Shown here: positions 50,889 through 60,445 of the stretch, piece by piece | How the letters are laid out: each line of letters starts with the position of its first letter | How positions within the stretch are numbered: the stretch's first letter is position 1 | Assembly: GCF_000178855.1 (NCBI RefSeq) | Contig: NZ_ADVG01000002.1 | Location: forward strand, 248,001-312,000 | DNA: 64,000 bases | Direction: 5' to 3' | Source: Ktedonobacter racemifer DSM 44963 | GTDB taxonomy: Bacteria; Chloroflexota; Ktedonobacteria; Ktedonobacterales; Ktedonobacteraceae | The notes under the pieces: generated by a model | What the model was told of the DNA's origin: nothing | What the model saw: the letters and a program-made list of their open reading frames with translations, nothing else | Database searches by the model: none | Position numbers and translations under genes: made by a program

Positions 50889-52187
50889 TCAAGAAAGAAG
50901 AGACGTATCCATAAGGCCGGGTAACAAGAACTCTCGACCATTTCGGCTGATTGTCATAGCTGTTTCGTTGAGTGAGAGGACATACTCTTCCACCTGTGGA
51001 TCGCCCAGGTCGTGATAAGTTTGGAGACAGGACTGGATGGCACTTGCTATGGGCTCTGCTTGCCCATAACAGGTAAGACAGCCTTTTTGAACACAGACGA
51101 TGGTTTCGTGTTGCGGCTGCGAAATCAGGTAGAGGGCATAGGGTTGTTCCTGCTCAGGAGAAGGGCGAAAGTAGGCTTTTGTGAGCGTGGGGCAAAAACA
51201 ATGGAGCAGAACGGCAAAGCTGTTTGATTGTTTTAAGAGCGCTTCAACATCCTCCTCAAGCTGAAGCGTTTTCTTGGGTAAGCTCGACAACTCTTTCCAA
51301 TGAAATCTGGGGACAAGAGGACTACTATTGGGGCCAGTGAGTCGCATATAACCAGCTCGAATGGGAAGGAACGTCCCAACACCGGTATTTCCAACCTTCT
51401 TAATACGCACAAAGATACTCGCCAGGGGAAGGAGCACATTGGTGATCAGGATACCCCCCTCTCGAAGTTGCGGAAGCCAAAACGGAGGAATGGCCGTCAC
51501 GCCACACGTTGCTAACAACCGATCATAGGGCGCATACGGTGCGTATCCCTCATATCCATCGGCAGCAAATGTCTCTACATTGTTGATCCCTATGTGTCGG
51601 AGCCGATCTGCCGCGCGCAGCACCAGATCCTCAGCGATATCAACGCTGACCACTGTCCCCAATGGTTCCACCATATGGGCCATAAGACCTGCGTTATACC
51701 CCGTTCCTGACCCGATTTCTAGAACGCGTTGCCCTGGGGCAAGTGCGAGTGCTTCCAGTTGAGCGGCCATAATTGAGGGTTGTGAGCTCGAACTGCTTGA
51801 CATCTTGCGTTCATTGATTCTGGTTACCAAATAATCGTCCTGATAGAGTTCTTCGAGAGTAGGGTGAAGGATCACATCCCAGTCTAACGTATTGCTGCGT
51901 CGCTGATAGTACTGGTCTACAAAGGCTTCACGAGGAATGGTCAGAAAGGCATCGCGAACACGTGCGGAAAGGTGATATCCAAGTGAAACCTCGATGGTTT
52001 CCACAAGCTGCTGGCGATATTGTGCTGTTTGGGACTGTCTCATTAGCTGGGTTATGCTCCTTTCTCGGCTCTTGTGAGAGATGATAGACAGGACGCCGGT
52101 GACTACAGACGTAATACATTTTTTCAGGAACGAGATACATACTCCTATAAGGCGTGCATACCCTCTGTGTTTTTTGTTTGTTGACAC
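50889..52187 (-). CDS. PIMT-family protein methyltransferase, of the RiPP-associated long type
   Basis: The methyltransferase core (about residues 60-265) matches protein-L-isoaspartate O-methyltransferase: SSSSSQPSIMAAQLEALALA, motif I VLEIGSGTGYNAGLMAHMVE, VVSVDIAEDLV and the post-I loop PYDRLLATCGVTAIPPFW. A C-terminal extension of about 170 residues has no repair-type counterpart and is of the kind seen in methyltransferases of modified-peptide clusters. The start is uncertain: GTG 52187 or ATG 52043. It is a paralogue of the gene at 60446. No precursor peptide is evident beside it. Confidence 0.8.
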   Translation of the reverse strand: MSTNKKHRGYARLIGVCISFLKKCITSVVTGVLSIISHKSRERSITQLMRQSQTAQYRQQLVETIEVSLGYHLSARVRDAFLTIPREAFVDQYYQRRSNTLDWDVILHPTLEELYQDDYLVTRINERKMSSSSSSQPSIMAAQLEALALAPGQRVLEIGSGTGYNAGLMAHMVEPLGTVVSVDIAEDLVLRAADRLRHIGINNVETFAADGYEGYAPYAPYDRLLATCGVTAIPPFWLPQLREGGILITNVLLPLASIFVRIKKVGNTGVGTFLPIRAGYMRLTGPNSSPLVPRFHWKELSSLPKKTLQLEEDVEALLKQSNSFAVLLHCFCPTLTKAYFRPSPEQEQPYALYLISQPQHETIVCVQKGCLTCYGQAEPIASAIQSCLQTYHDLGDPQVEEYVLSLNETAMTISRNGREFLLPGLMDTSLLS

Positions 52188-52397
52188 CCCACAAGCCTCT
52201 CTTTTTGCCTTTTTATAATCTATTCATGATTTTTGCTTTTTCTTCTTTGAGTTTACCATGTTTCTGGTGGCAAAAGAGGGACGAGATGGGATAAGTAGGT
52301 ATTTCTGGTAGGAAATCATCTTTTTCCTATCCTTGATGTATAGTCTCTCTTCCGCACATTTCTTCGTTTAATAACTGCAGAAAGGCAATAAATCATT

Positions 52398-52406
52398 TGT
52401 TATAAT
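52398..52406 (+). promoter_or_regulatory. Extended -10 promoter of dnaE
   Basis: TGTTATAAT has the extended TG and a consensus TATAAT (52401-52406), about 32 nt before the ATG at 52438. No good -35 is visible, as often with extended -10. Confidence 0.6.
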
Positions 52407-52437
52407 ACCAGTACATATTTTGTCGAGGGAGATGTGT

Positions 52438-55400
52438 ATGGCGAGCGATTTTGCGCACTTACATGTCCATACCGAGTATTCTTTGCTTGATGGACTCAGT
52501 CGTATTCCGACGCTGATCAAACAAGCCAAAGCATTAGGCATGGAACACCTGGCGATAACTGATCATGGCGCTATGTATGGTGCCATGGAGTTTTATCTGG
52601 AGTGCCAGAAACAAGGGATCCATCCAGTTATTGGTATGGAAGCCTATCTTGTGGATGACGTGAATTATAAGCCAAAGAAAAGCAACGCCTACTGGCATCT
52701 GGTGCTTCTCGCTCATACTCAGGCCGGGTATGAGAACCTGATGAAATTGACCACACTGGGATTTACACAGGGCCTCTACTATGGAAAACCTCGTATTGAC
52801 AAGAAGATGTTAAAGAATCATGCCGAGGGGCTCATTGCGACATCATCCTGCCTGGGTGGAGAGATTCCAGAACTCCTGGTGGAGAGGCAGGATATGGATT
52901 CGGCGCGACGTGCTGTCCGCTGGTATCAAGATGTTTTTGGTCCTGAGAACTTTTACTTGGAGTTCCAACAGCACTATGGCAAAGGATCTCCTCAAGACGC
53001 ATGCAATACTGGCCTCTACCAGATCTATCAGAGTATGCATGTGCCTGCCATTCTCACCAATGATTTGCACTACGTAAACAAAGACCAAGCCAATGCGCAT
53101 GACCTCTTCCTCTGTATTCAAATGGGCAATCGGTACGATGACCCTGATCGTTTCCGATTTGACTCCGACGAGTACTTCCTCAAATCCCCGCAGGAGATGG
53201 CACTCCTCTATCCAGATATCCCTGATGTTCTGCGCAATACGGTGTTACTTGCCGAACGTTGCCAGATTGATCCGACAGCGAAGAAGGCAGGGCTACCAAC
53301 CTTTGATATCCCTGCTGGCTTTCCCTCTCCCGATGACTACCTCTACGATCTCTGTTTAAAGGGAGCGCGGTGGCGCTTTGGGGAGGTAAGTACCAGTGTG
53401 CAAGAGCAAATTGATTACGAGTTTAGCATCATCAAGCAGAAAGGCTTTGCGAGCTACTTTCTGATTCAGCAGGATGTGACCAACTATGCTCGCGATCATG
53501 GTATCACCTGTCTGGCCAGGGGATCGGCTGCGGGAAGTCTCATTGCCTATTGCCTGGGCATTACCAATGTTGATCCGTTGCGCTATGGCTTACTCTTTGA
53601 GCGCTTCATGAACCCTGAGCGCAATGACATGCCCGATATTGATATGGATTACCCTGATTCCAGACGTGAAGAAGTCATCAACTATACCATGCAGCGCTAT
53701 GGGCTTGAGAAGACGGCCCAGATGGTGACCTTCAATACGCTGGCAGCAAAAGGATCGGTCAAAGATGTGGCCCGCGCTCTGGGAAAGACGGATCTTGGAG
53801 AGCGGATTACGCGCCTCATCCCAACAGGGCCAAAGGTGACGCTCCAAAGCTCGCTTGATGACGTCGCTGAACTGAGGATGCTCTATACCCAAAATGGGGA
53901 AGTTAGCGAAATCATTGACTTTGCCCGTCAGTTAGAGGGCCTGAATCGGTCAACTGGCGTTCATGCAGCGGGCGTCCTTCTCTCGGCCAGGCCGCTCAAT
54001 GAGATTGTGCCTCTTTCGCGCAAAGATCCCAAGGACCCAACGACTCCCCTGGTCTGTGGTTACGAGCATAAGTGGCTAGAAGATAATTTAGGACTCATCA
54101 AGTATGACTTCCTCGGACTTGCCAACCTTTCTGTGCTCAGGGAGGCGCTCAATTTTGTGGCCAGGACGCAGGGTGAGGAATTGCTCCTGGAGCACATTCC
54201 CGTTGACCCCACACCTGATCCTGTCTTACGTGAGCGCAGGGAGAAAGCATTTGCGATGCTCTCTCGTGGTGATGCCATTGCAGTCTTTCAGCTAGAGTCA
54301 GCAAAGATGCGCGAGTATCTTAAACAGCTCAAACCAACATGTATTGAAGACATCATGGCCATGGTGGCTCTCTATCGTCCCGGCCCCATGGATAGCATCC
54401 CCGAGTTTGTGGCCTGTAAGCATGGACGCAAAAAGATTGAGTATCTTGACCCTCGCCTTTCGGAATGGCTCGCCGAGTCGTATGGAGTGATCGTCTATCA
54501 GGACCAGGTGCTTCAGATCGCCAACAACCTGGCTGGTTTCTCCTGGGGTAAAGTCAACAAGTTCCGGAAAGCCCTGAGTAAAAAGAAGATGGAGGAAGTG
54601 GAGGGGTATAAAGGCGATTTTATTCAGGGGTGTGTCAATAATGGAATGAAGGCTGCGGCGGCGGAAAAGCTCTTTGAACTAGTCCTTCCCTTTGGTGGTT
54701 ACGGTTTCAATAAGGCACATGCCGCAAGTTACGGCGTGGTCGCCTACTATACGGCCTACCTCAAGGCCAATTATCCAGCAGAGTACATGGCAGCGGCCCT
54801 CACGGCAGATGCCGGTGACTCGAAGCAGGTGGCAGTCTTCATTGCAGAAGCCCATAAGATGGGCGTCAAGGTACTGGGGCCAGATATCAACAAAAGTGAA
54901 TTGGGCTTCTCTGTTGAGGAGGGGAACATTCGCTTTGGCCTGCTGGCCATCAAAGGTATCGGTGAGGGGCCAATTACCGAGATTCTGCGTGCGCGCACGG
55001 ATAATGGACCATTTACCTCACTCGTGGATTTCTGCGTTCGCGTGGGCGTGGGAAAAGGCGTCATTGAAAACCTCATTAAAGCGGGCGCTCTGGACTCTCT
55101 GGAGGGAGAAGGGAAACGTCATCAACTCCTGGCTTCAGTGGAAACAGCGATTACCTACGGCAAACGAGAGCGCCAGGCCAGAGAACGAGAAGTATTTAGT
55201 CTCTTTAAAGATCTCGCATCTGCCCCGGTTCCGCTTGTTTTTTCCCTTGTGGAGGCAGCAGAGATATCACGCAAGCAACTCCTGGACTGGGAAAAGGAGC
55301 TGATAGGCATCTATATTTCACCTCACCCACTTACGTATTTAGCGCATCTGTTTGATGGACGCGTGACGCATAGCACAACGGAACTGCTGGAAAAAGGAGC

Positions 55401-55950
55401 GGAGGTCGGGAAAGGAACTATTACTCTGGGAGGTGTCATCACCAACATTCGTGCGTTCAGCACCAAGAAGGGTGACATGATGTGCAGCTTCACCCTTGAA
55501 GATGCTCAGGGGGGTATGGTTGTTACCGTCTTTCCTCGTGACTACGAGACGTTCAAAGAGCACATCGAGGAAGACAAGGTCGTGCTCCTGACTGGCGAGA
55601 CCCAATACAGAGAGCAGCGTGACGAGGTCAATGTCCTTTGTAGCAAGATTGAACCTCTTCAGGCTGTGGAGAAGGAAATGAACCGCCAGCGGCACTTGAT
55701 CTGGTTCACCCTGCATTCATGGGGAGGAGATGAAATCGCCATCTCCGATGCCAAAATAAAGGTGCAGGATCTACATGCTTGCCTCCGTCGTGCCGAAAAA
55801 GGACATGATCTCTACGAAATCGAGGTCTGTAATGGGGAATGGTGTGCTCGCCTTACCCCTCATGAGAACACCATTGATTTTACGCCACTGCTTCATCAGC
55901 AAGTGGCAAAGATTCTCGGGGAAGAGAATATCAAAATCCAACCTTTTTAG
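52438..55950 (+). CDS. dnaE: DNA polymerase III subunit alpha
   Basis: The main replicative polymerase, 1170 residues from ATG 52438 (GGGAG upstream). The N-terminal PHP domain begins DFAHLHVHTEYSLLDGLSRI. The polymerase active site is NDMPDIDMDYPDSRREEVI with the catalytic DxD. FGGYGFNKAHAASYGVVAYY is the fingers region, VENLIKAGALDSLE-like sequence is the helix-hairpin-helix, and an OB fold (ITLGGVITNIRAFSTKKGDM) is near the C terminus. The length is normal for DnaE1. It is transcribed away from the PIMT gene. Confidence 0.98.
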   Translation: MASDFAHLHVHTEYSLLDGLSRIPTLIKQAKALGMEHLAITDHGAMYGAMEFYLECQKQGIHPVIGMEAYLVDDVNYKPKKSNAYWHLVLLAHTQAGYENLMKLTTLGFTQGLYYGKPRIDKKMLKNHAEGLIATSSCLGGEIPELLVERQDMDSARRAVRWYQDVFGPENFYLEFQQHYGKGSPQDACNTGLYQIYQSMHVPAILTNDLHYVNKDQANAHDLFLCIQMGNRYDDPDRFRFDSDEYFLKSPQEMALLYPDIPDVLRNTVLLAERCQIDPTAKKAGLPTFDIPAGFPSPDDYLYDLCLKGARWRFGEVSTSVQEQIDYEFSIIKQKGFASYFLIQQDVTNYARDHGITCLARGSAAGSLIAYCLGITNVDPLRYGLLFERFMNPERNDMPDIDMDYPDSRREEVINYTMQRYGLEKTAQMVTFNTLAAKGSVKDVARALGKTDLGERITRLIPTGPKVTLQSSLDDVAELRMLYTQNGEVSEIIDFARQLEGLNRSTGVHAAGVLLSARPLNEIVPLSRKDPKDPTTPLVCGYEHKWLEDNLGLIKYDFLGLANLSVLREALNFVARTQGEELLLEHIPVDPTPDPVLRERREKAFAMLSRGDAIAVFQLESAKMREYLKQLKPTCIEDIMAMVALYRPGPMDSIPEFVACKHGRKKIEYLDPRLSEWLAESYGVIVYQDQVLQIANNLAGFSWGKVNKFRKALSKKKMEEVEGYKGDFIQGCVNNGMKAAAAEKLFELVLPFGGYGFNKAHAASYGVVAYYTAYLKANYPAEYMAAALTADAGDSKQVAVFIAEAHKMGVKVLGPDINKSELGFSVEEGNIRFGLLAIKGIGEGPITEILRARTDNGPFTSLVDFCVRVGVGKGVIENLIKAGALDSLEGEGKRHQLLASVETAITYGKRERQAREREVFSLFKDLASAPVPLVFSLVEAAEISRKQLLDWEKELIGIYISPHPLTYLAHLFDGRVTHSTTELLEKGAEVGKGTITLGGVITNIRAFSTKKGDMMCSFTLEDAQGGMVVTVFPRDYETFKEHIEEDKVVLLTGETQYREQRDEVNVLCSKIEPLQAVEKEMNRQRHLIWFTLHSWGGDEIAISDAKIKVQDLHACLRRAEKGHDLYEIEVCNGEWCARLTPHENTIDFTPLLHQQVAKILGEENIKIQPF

Positions 55951-56041
55951 GAGAAGGGGGAGGGTATGATATCCTCCCTTATACATCTTCGCAAACCAAA
56001 TCACCCTACAATAGATTTTTCATTAAAAAATAACATGTATC

Positions 56042-56070
56042 TTGATATCACTTTAATAGAAAAATATGAT
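56042..56070 (+). promoter_or_regulatory. Promoter of the graspetide precursor gene
   Basis: TTGATA (56042-56047), a 17-bp spacer, and TATGAT (56065-56070). The start would be near 56077, about 40 nt before the precursor ATG. A GGGAGG-loop-CCTCCC hairpin (55958-55978) after dnaE separates it from dnaE transcription. Confidence 0.8.
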
Positions 56071-56117
56071 ATACTAAGCCCAGTAGTAGATTCTTCTATT
56101 TACAAGGGGTGATTTCT

Positions 56118-56348
56118 ATGGTTCAACACACACAAGCTTTCCAAGAAAGAGAAGCGTTATTAGAACCCTTTGGTCTGCACTTTCGTCAAGTACTCCCATT
56201 ACCCACACAACCACAGATGGCTCAGACGACGATGGAACCTGAAATTACGACAGGTGACGGGAATGATCCAGACAAAATTGATACTGATTGGATTCCTGAT
56301 GAGGACGAGGACAAAGATGATGACAAGGATGACAGGATAGGGCTTTAG
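56118..56348 (+). CDS. Graspetide (ATP-grasp-modified RiPP) precursor peptide
   Basis: The ATG at 56118 lies 6-9 nt after AAGGGGTG and gives 76 residues. The leader has LLEPFGLHFRQVLPLP (about 14-29), the PFxLRF-plus-PLP type motif used by ATP-grasp maturases. The rest is a Thr/Asp/Glu-rich core (TTMEPEITTGDGNDPDKIDT and an acidic tail), supplying hydroxyl donors and carboxyl acceptors for ester links; D47-G48 is a natural aspartimide site. The last codons (IGL-stop) coincide with the end hairpin of the adjacent TnpB element, so the native C terminus may have been changed. Maturase and methyltransferase genes follow after the insertion. Confidence 0.8.
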   Translation: MVQHTQAFQEREALLEPFGLHFRQVLPLPTQPQMAQTTMEPEITTGDGNDPDKIDTDWIPDEDEDKDDDKDDRIGL

Positions 56349-56508
56349 CCCGCCGCAAGCCACGGTTCTTTCGACCGTGGTGAGGCGTGTTATTGGGCTT
56401 GAGCCCTTATCAAACCTGGTACTCATAGAACACATGTTTGACAATTTCACATCAGCAGAGTATGCTCTACGAGAGATACCATCTATTTTGTGAGAGGAGG
56501 TCCTGAAA

Positions 56509-56680
56509 ATGGCAAAAGCCACGAAAACCATCAGGCAGGCGTTGCACTATCCGCCGCAGTATGCTGCCTACTTCGCGGCAAATCAGGCCCTCTTCAATCG
56601 TGTCGTGGCCTTTTATTTCGACTGTATTCAGGCGCACGAGGGTCTCCTTTCACTCAAAAACAAGCAGGCCCTCACGGCCC
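56509..56680 (+). pseudogene. tnpB: TnpB RNA-guided nuclease, N-terminal piece
   Basis: ATG 56509 follows GAGGAGGTC. The 57 codons (MAKATKTIRQALHYPPQYAA, then FNRVVAFYFDCIQAHEGLL) form the start of a TnpB protein and run into an IS at 56681. Joined across the 11-bp duplication they continue NKQALTA|LEKLTH into the second piece at 57945, a 510-residue protein. Confidence 0.88.
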
Positions 56681-57933
56681 CTCTCTCCCTGACACATTTT
56701 AGCTAGAGAGGAAGCGAGCAGAAAAAGAGACCGTCCAAAGAGAAGAAAGCAAAAATCATTCTCGGAGGAACGGCCTCAATGGATGCATCCGCTGTATTAT
56801 GGGAACGATGGAGCGCTCAAGTCAAGGAGTTGTTTCCAAAGATCCATGGGCATCAAAAGAAAACGCTTGCCTTGTTTGTCATCGGCATCGTGTTCACAGG
56901 AAATGCTGTGCTGCAACGAGTGGCCGAAGGTATCAGTTTGCATGGTATCGATCCAGCGAAGATGACCAGCATCGAACGGAGGCTTGCCCGTTTTCTCGCC
57001 AATGATCGGGTCGTGGTCACGAACGTCTGGGACGATTTTTTATCGCAGGTATTGGTATTCTGGCGCGGGAAGTCGCTGCGGTTCGTGCTGGATTGCACGC
57101 CATTTCGCGACGATGCAACCATCGTCTATCTGGGGCTGCTCGTGCATTCACGGGTCTTGCCCGTCGCATGGGCAGTGATGCCAGCTCAAGAGAAATGGGA
57201 AGAGAAACAATGGAGCATTGTGGCACGGCTGCTGGATCGCACCATCCTGCATCTGACCGGGACGGATTGCACCTTGCTCGCGGATCGAGGCTTGGCAGGT
57301 TTCCCATTGGTCAAGCTCTGTCGCGATCGCAAGTGGCACTATCTGTTACGTGTCTCGAAAGAACATACCTGTCAGCGCAAGATGGGCGACGCTTGGAGTT
57401 CCTGGTCCCGTTTTGATGCATTTGTGCACAAAAGGGGACAGCAATGGTATGGATGGGCAAAAGTCTGGAAAGAGGACACGATCGAAACCTACGTGAGTGC
57501 CTGTTGGATGCCCGATTGCGAGGAAGGCTGGATCCTGATTTCCGACCTGAAAGCCGGCAAACGGCGGGTGAACGAGTATGCATTACGCATGCGTGTTGAG
57601 TCAACCTTTCAGGACAGCAAACGTCGCGGCTGGACATTGGAAGCCAGTTTGGTCAAGGAAGAAGCTCGCCTCAATCGTTTGCTGCTGGCGCTTTTTCTGG
57701 CGATGTGGTGGGTCAGTCATTTGGCTGCCTCGTGCATGCATCATGGCAAACGAGATCGTTTTGATCGTACTGATCGGCGTGACAAAGGCATCTTTCGTCT
57801 CGGACGCCTCTGGCTGTTGGATATTCTGCGTCGAACAAGCAACCCAGCTGACCTGGTTCACTGCCTCCCTTTCCGCAAACATGCTTCTGGATGGCGCTTT
57901 TCGCTACGTTTTTAAAATGTGTCAGGGAGAGAG
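56681..57933 (+). mobile_element. IS4-type insertion sequence inside tnpB
   Basis: The 1253-bp element has 21-bp perfect terminal inverted repeats (CTCTCTCCCTGACACATTTTA at 56681-56701; its complement at 57913-57933). An 11-bp target duplication, CCTCACGGCCC, lies at 56670-56680 and 57934-57944. Intact repeats and duplication point to a recent insertion. Confidence 0.95.
56779..57915 (+). CDS. IS4-family DDE transposase
   Basis: The 378-residue protein has the DDE catalytic triad of IS4 elements: the first Asp in RFVLDCTPFRDD, the second in TLLADRGLAGFPLV, and the Glu in YALRMRVESTFQDSKRRGW (Y...R...E...K signature). The basic C terminus (HHGKRDRFDRTDRRDKGIFR) binds DNA. It is intact and, with the perfect terminal repeats, the IS is probably still able to move. 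Confidence 0.93.
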   Translation: MDASAVLWERWSAQVKELFPKIHGHQKKTLALFVIGIVFTGNAVLQRVAEGISLHGIDPAKMTSIERRLARFLANDRVVVTNVWDDFLSQVLVFWRGKSLRFVLDCTPFRDDATIVYLGLLVHSRVLPVAWAVMPAQEKWEEKQWSIVARLLDRTILHLTGTDCTLLADRGLAGFPLVKLCRDRKWHYLLRVSKEHTCQRKMGDAWSSWSRFDAFVHKRGQQWYGWAKVWKEDTIETYVSACWMPDCEEGWILISDLKAGKRRVNEYALRMRVESTFQDSKRRGWTLEASLVKEEARLNRLLLALFLAMWWVSHLAASCMHHGKRDRFDRTDRRDKGIFRLGRLWLLDILRRTSNPADLVHCLPFRKHASGWRFSLRF

Positions 57934-57944
57934 CCTCACGGCCC

Positions 57945-59305
57945 TGGAGAAACTCACGCATGCAACGGAGTCTAGCCCCCATCCGATCATGCCGCTCACC
58001 GATCTCGCGCCAGATATCCCGGCGATGTTCAGACGCGCCGCCATCAATGCGGCCCTTGGTTCGGCCCGCGCATTTTTCTCCTCCCTCAAAACATGGCGAG
58101 CACGGAAGCAGAAACACGAAGCCAAACACACGAAAAAGCGCAAGAAGAGGCCGTTTCGGGAGCGGCCACCAGTCCCACCCCGATCATGGAACAAGTCGGT
58201 TCCCTTCTACGCAAGCCTTTGGCATGAGCGTCATACGCATGGTATCGTGCTCAAGGTCTGGACCGGCTCGTGCTGGTCCTGGCTCAAAGTCCACATCCTC
58301 GGTCGCGAGCTCCCCGATGGGTACGCGATGGGCAGTCCACAGCTTGTTCGCAAGGGGGATCGCTGGTGGCTGCATACTCCCATTGAGAAGACCTTCGAGA
58401 CTCCCGCAAAGAGCGGAGAGCAACTCACCACCGCCCAGACACGTCTCTGTGCGGTGGATCTCAATCTCGACAAGCATCTCGCTGTGTGCAGTGTCCAGAC
58501 AGTTGACGGCACCATCCTGGCTACGTCCTTCATCGGAAATGGCACAGCGGTATCGGGCTGTAGGAAACAACTGCTTGGACGCATTGCACGCAACCGATCA
58601 CAGACTGGTCTCATCGCCGAGAACGAACAGGACAATGCCGACCTCTGGGCGAAGATCAGGCACGTGGACGAGCAGATCGCGCATCTGGTGAGCGCTCGCA
58701 TTGTCCAGTTCGCCAGCGAGCACAAGACGAGCATCCTGGTTTTTGAACATCTGGGCAACCTGCAACCGGAGAAGGGCACGTATTCGCGCCGGAGCAATAG
58801 CAAACGCGCCTACTGGATGAAGGGGCGCATGTTCCGCTACGCAACGTACAAAGCCTGGCATGCAGGCGGCATCATCACCTGCCGTGTGAATCCGCGCAAT
58901 ACGAGCAGAGAATGCCATCGCTGTCACGCCGCTGTCATTCGCTATAACCAGGGACACCCTGTGGAAGGCTACACCTCCGGTGCCGCACTCTGTCTGTGCC
59001 CACAATGCCAGATGCGCGATCATGCCGACCGCAATGCCAGTATCCGTGTCGGACAGCGCTTGATCGAGCGGACGCAAGAACCGTTGAAGGAAAAGCCTCA
59101 TGCTCGTTCGCAACGTGCGAAGAGGGAGTCGAAAGACTCAGGTGTTGGGATCTCCCAGGATGCCAAACGCCAGATGGGACCATCCATCCCTGCGGCCAGG
59201 CGTGGAGATCATGCCAACGGGCATGGCACCGCCCAGGGGAGAAGGCGCCGGATGGGCGCGTCTTTCCCAGATATTGCGTCCCAACTACGGGTTCACTTTG
59301 AGTAG
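57945..59305 (+). pseudogene. tnpB: TnpB RNA-guided nuclease, C-terminal piece
   Basis: This piece holds the RuvC nuclease: first Asp in LCAVDLNLDKHLAV (about residue 229 of the joined protein), Glu in ILVFEHLGNLQP and last Asp in MRDHADRNASIRVG. The zinc finger (ECHRCHAAV, CLCPQCQ) is complete. The C-terminal tail is long and basic. All catalytic residues survive, so precise loss of the IS would restore an active-looking protein; the apparent frame from 57578 starts in IS sequence. Confidence 0.9.
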
Positions 59306-59392
59306 TGGCTACGCCACCTGTCTCACGAACCCGACTACGGCACAGTGTCAGAAGCTGCTCGGCTTTAGCCGATGCGGAGTGTCACAAGAAAG
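59306..59392 (+). ncRNA. Right end of the TnpB element, candidate omega-RNA 3' part
   Basis: TnpB guide RNAs span the end of tnpB and the right transposon end. This segment has the hairpin CGGCTTTAGCCG and a paired GTGTCAG/AGTGTCAC neighbourhood. No guide boundary can be placed from sequence alone. Confidence 0.4.
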
Positions 59393-59436
59393 AGATGTTT
59401 GTTCTAACACAGCAGAAAAGCATAAAAGAGTAACTA

Positions 59437-60426
59437 ATGAAACCTCTTGTTGGCATCTATTCACGTCCAACCGATGACCATTTGGAACGCGTCGTCAGTG
59501 AACTTCAAAGACGGCGCATCCCCTGGTTACGTTTCGATACTGCCGACTTTCCTCAATTTCTTCGAGTTGCTGCTCGACTCGATAGAAATGAGGATGGTTG
59601 GCAAGGAACATTTCTTTTGGGAGACTCTCATCATCACCTGGAGGAATTTTGTAGTATCTGGTATCGTCGACCGACCAAAACATACGCTTTCCCCGCAATG
59701 TCCGAAACGGGATATGAGTATGCGAGAGCCGAGGCTCGCAAAGGATTTGGCGGCTTATTGCAGAGCCTTTCTTGTTTGTGGGTCAGCCTTCCAGACGCAA
59801 TCGCAGCAGCCGAATGCAAGCCTAAGCAGCTTGAATATGCGCGGCAGCTCGGTTGGAGTATTCCCAAAACCCTTATTACTAATGATCCACAAGCTGTACT
59901 TTGTTTTTTTGACGAGTGCCAGGGAGAAGTTATTTATAAACCGTTTAACCAGGGTATCCCTCGGCCAAAGAAAGGGGAACCATGGCGTGGTGCAATCTAC
60001 ACAACCAAAATGACGCGATCAGCATTACAAGAACATGCTCCATCTATTACATCCACGGCCACGCTCTTTCAACAATACATCCCAAAAGCGTTTGAATTGC
60101 GAATTAACGTGATAGGATCACGTGTATTCGCTGCTGAAATTCATTCTCAGCAGAGCGAGCGAGCAAAAATTGACTTCCGCATGGGATATGAGGAGTTATC
60201 GTATCGTATTCATCAGTTACCCCGAGAGATTGAAGAGCATAGCCTCGCACTAGTACATCGATTTGACTTAGAATTTTCAGCCATTGATGTAATCGTGACT
60301 CCTCAAAACGAGTATGTATTTTTGGAGCTCAACCCCTATGGACAATGGGGTTGGATTGAGAATCATACAGGTTTACCTCTTACAGAAGCGCTGGTAGACT
60401 TGTTAGTAACAGGGAAATCGTCATAG
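59437..60426 (+). CDS. tgmB: ATP-grasp ribosomal peptide maturase (graspetide synthetase)
   Basis: The 329-residue protein is of the MvdD/TgmB type: an N-terminal VGIYSRPTDDHLERVVSELQ, the SIWYRRPTKTYAFP segment typical of these maturases, and the ATP-grasp core with VIYKPFNQ (Lys), LFQQYIPKAFELRINVIGSR and the metal site VFLELNPYGQWGWIEN (ExN). Such enzymes phosphorylate Asp/Glu side chains and join them to Ser/Thr (ester) or Lys (amide) of the precursor, making macrocycles. The precursor is the gene at 56118. The methyltransferase gene starts 19 bp after the stop. Confidence 0.93.
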   Translation: MKPLVGIYSRPTDDHLERVVSELQRRRIPWLRFDTADFPQFLRVAARLDRNEDGWQGTFLLGDSHHHLEEFCSIWYRRPTKTYAFPAMSETGYEYARAEARKGFGGLLQSLSCLWVSLPDAIAAAECKPKQLEYARQLGWSIPKTLITNDPQAVLCFFDECQGEVIYKPFNQGIPRPKKGEPWRGAIYTTKMTRSALQEHAPSITSTATLFQQYIPKAFELRINVIGSRVFAAEIHSQQSERAKIDFRMGYEELSYRIHQLPREIEEHSLALVHRFDLEFSAIDVIVTPQNEYVFLELNPYGQWGWIENHTGLPLTEALVDLLVTGKSS

Positions 60427-60445
60427 AGAGAAAAAAGAGCAGTAT

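Larger units (their letters stand above)
56337..59392 (+). mobile_element. TnpB-type (IS200/IS605-like) transposon between precursor and maturase
   Basis: The left end has hairpins GGGCTTTAGCCC (56340-56351) and CCACGGT...ACCGTGG. The right end has CGGCTTTAGCCG, the same TTTA-loop style, near 59370. It carries tnpB only (no tnpA), interrupted by an IS4-type element. Exact ends cannot be read because these elements make no target duplication. Without it the precursor and maturase genes would be only tens of bp apart. Confidence 0.75.

Noticed and set aside
57578-57944. Apparent N-terminal extension of TnpB inside the IS
   Set aside because: This part of the frame is antisense or out-of-frame IS4 transposase sequence. 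The true TnpB continuation begins at 57945 after the target duplication.
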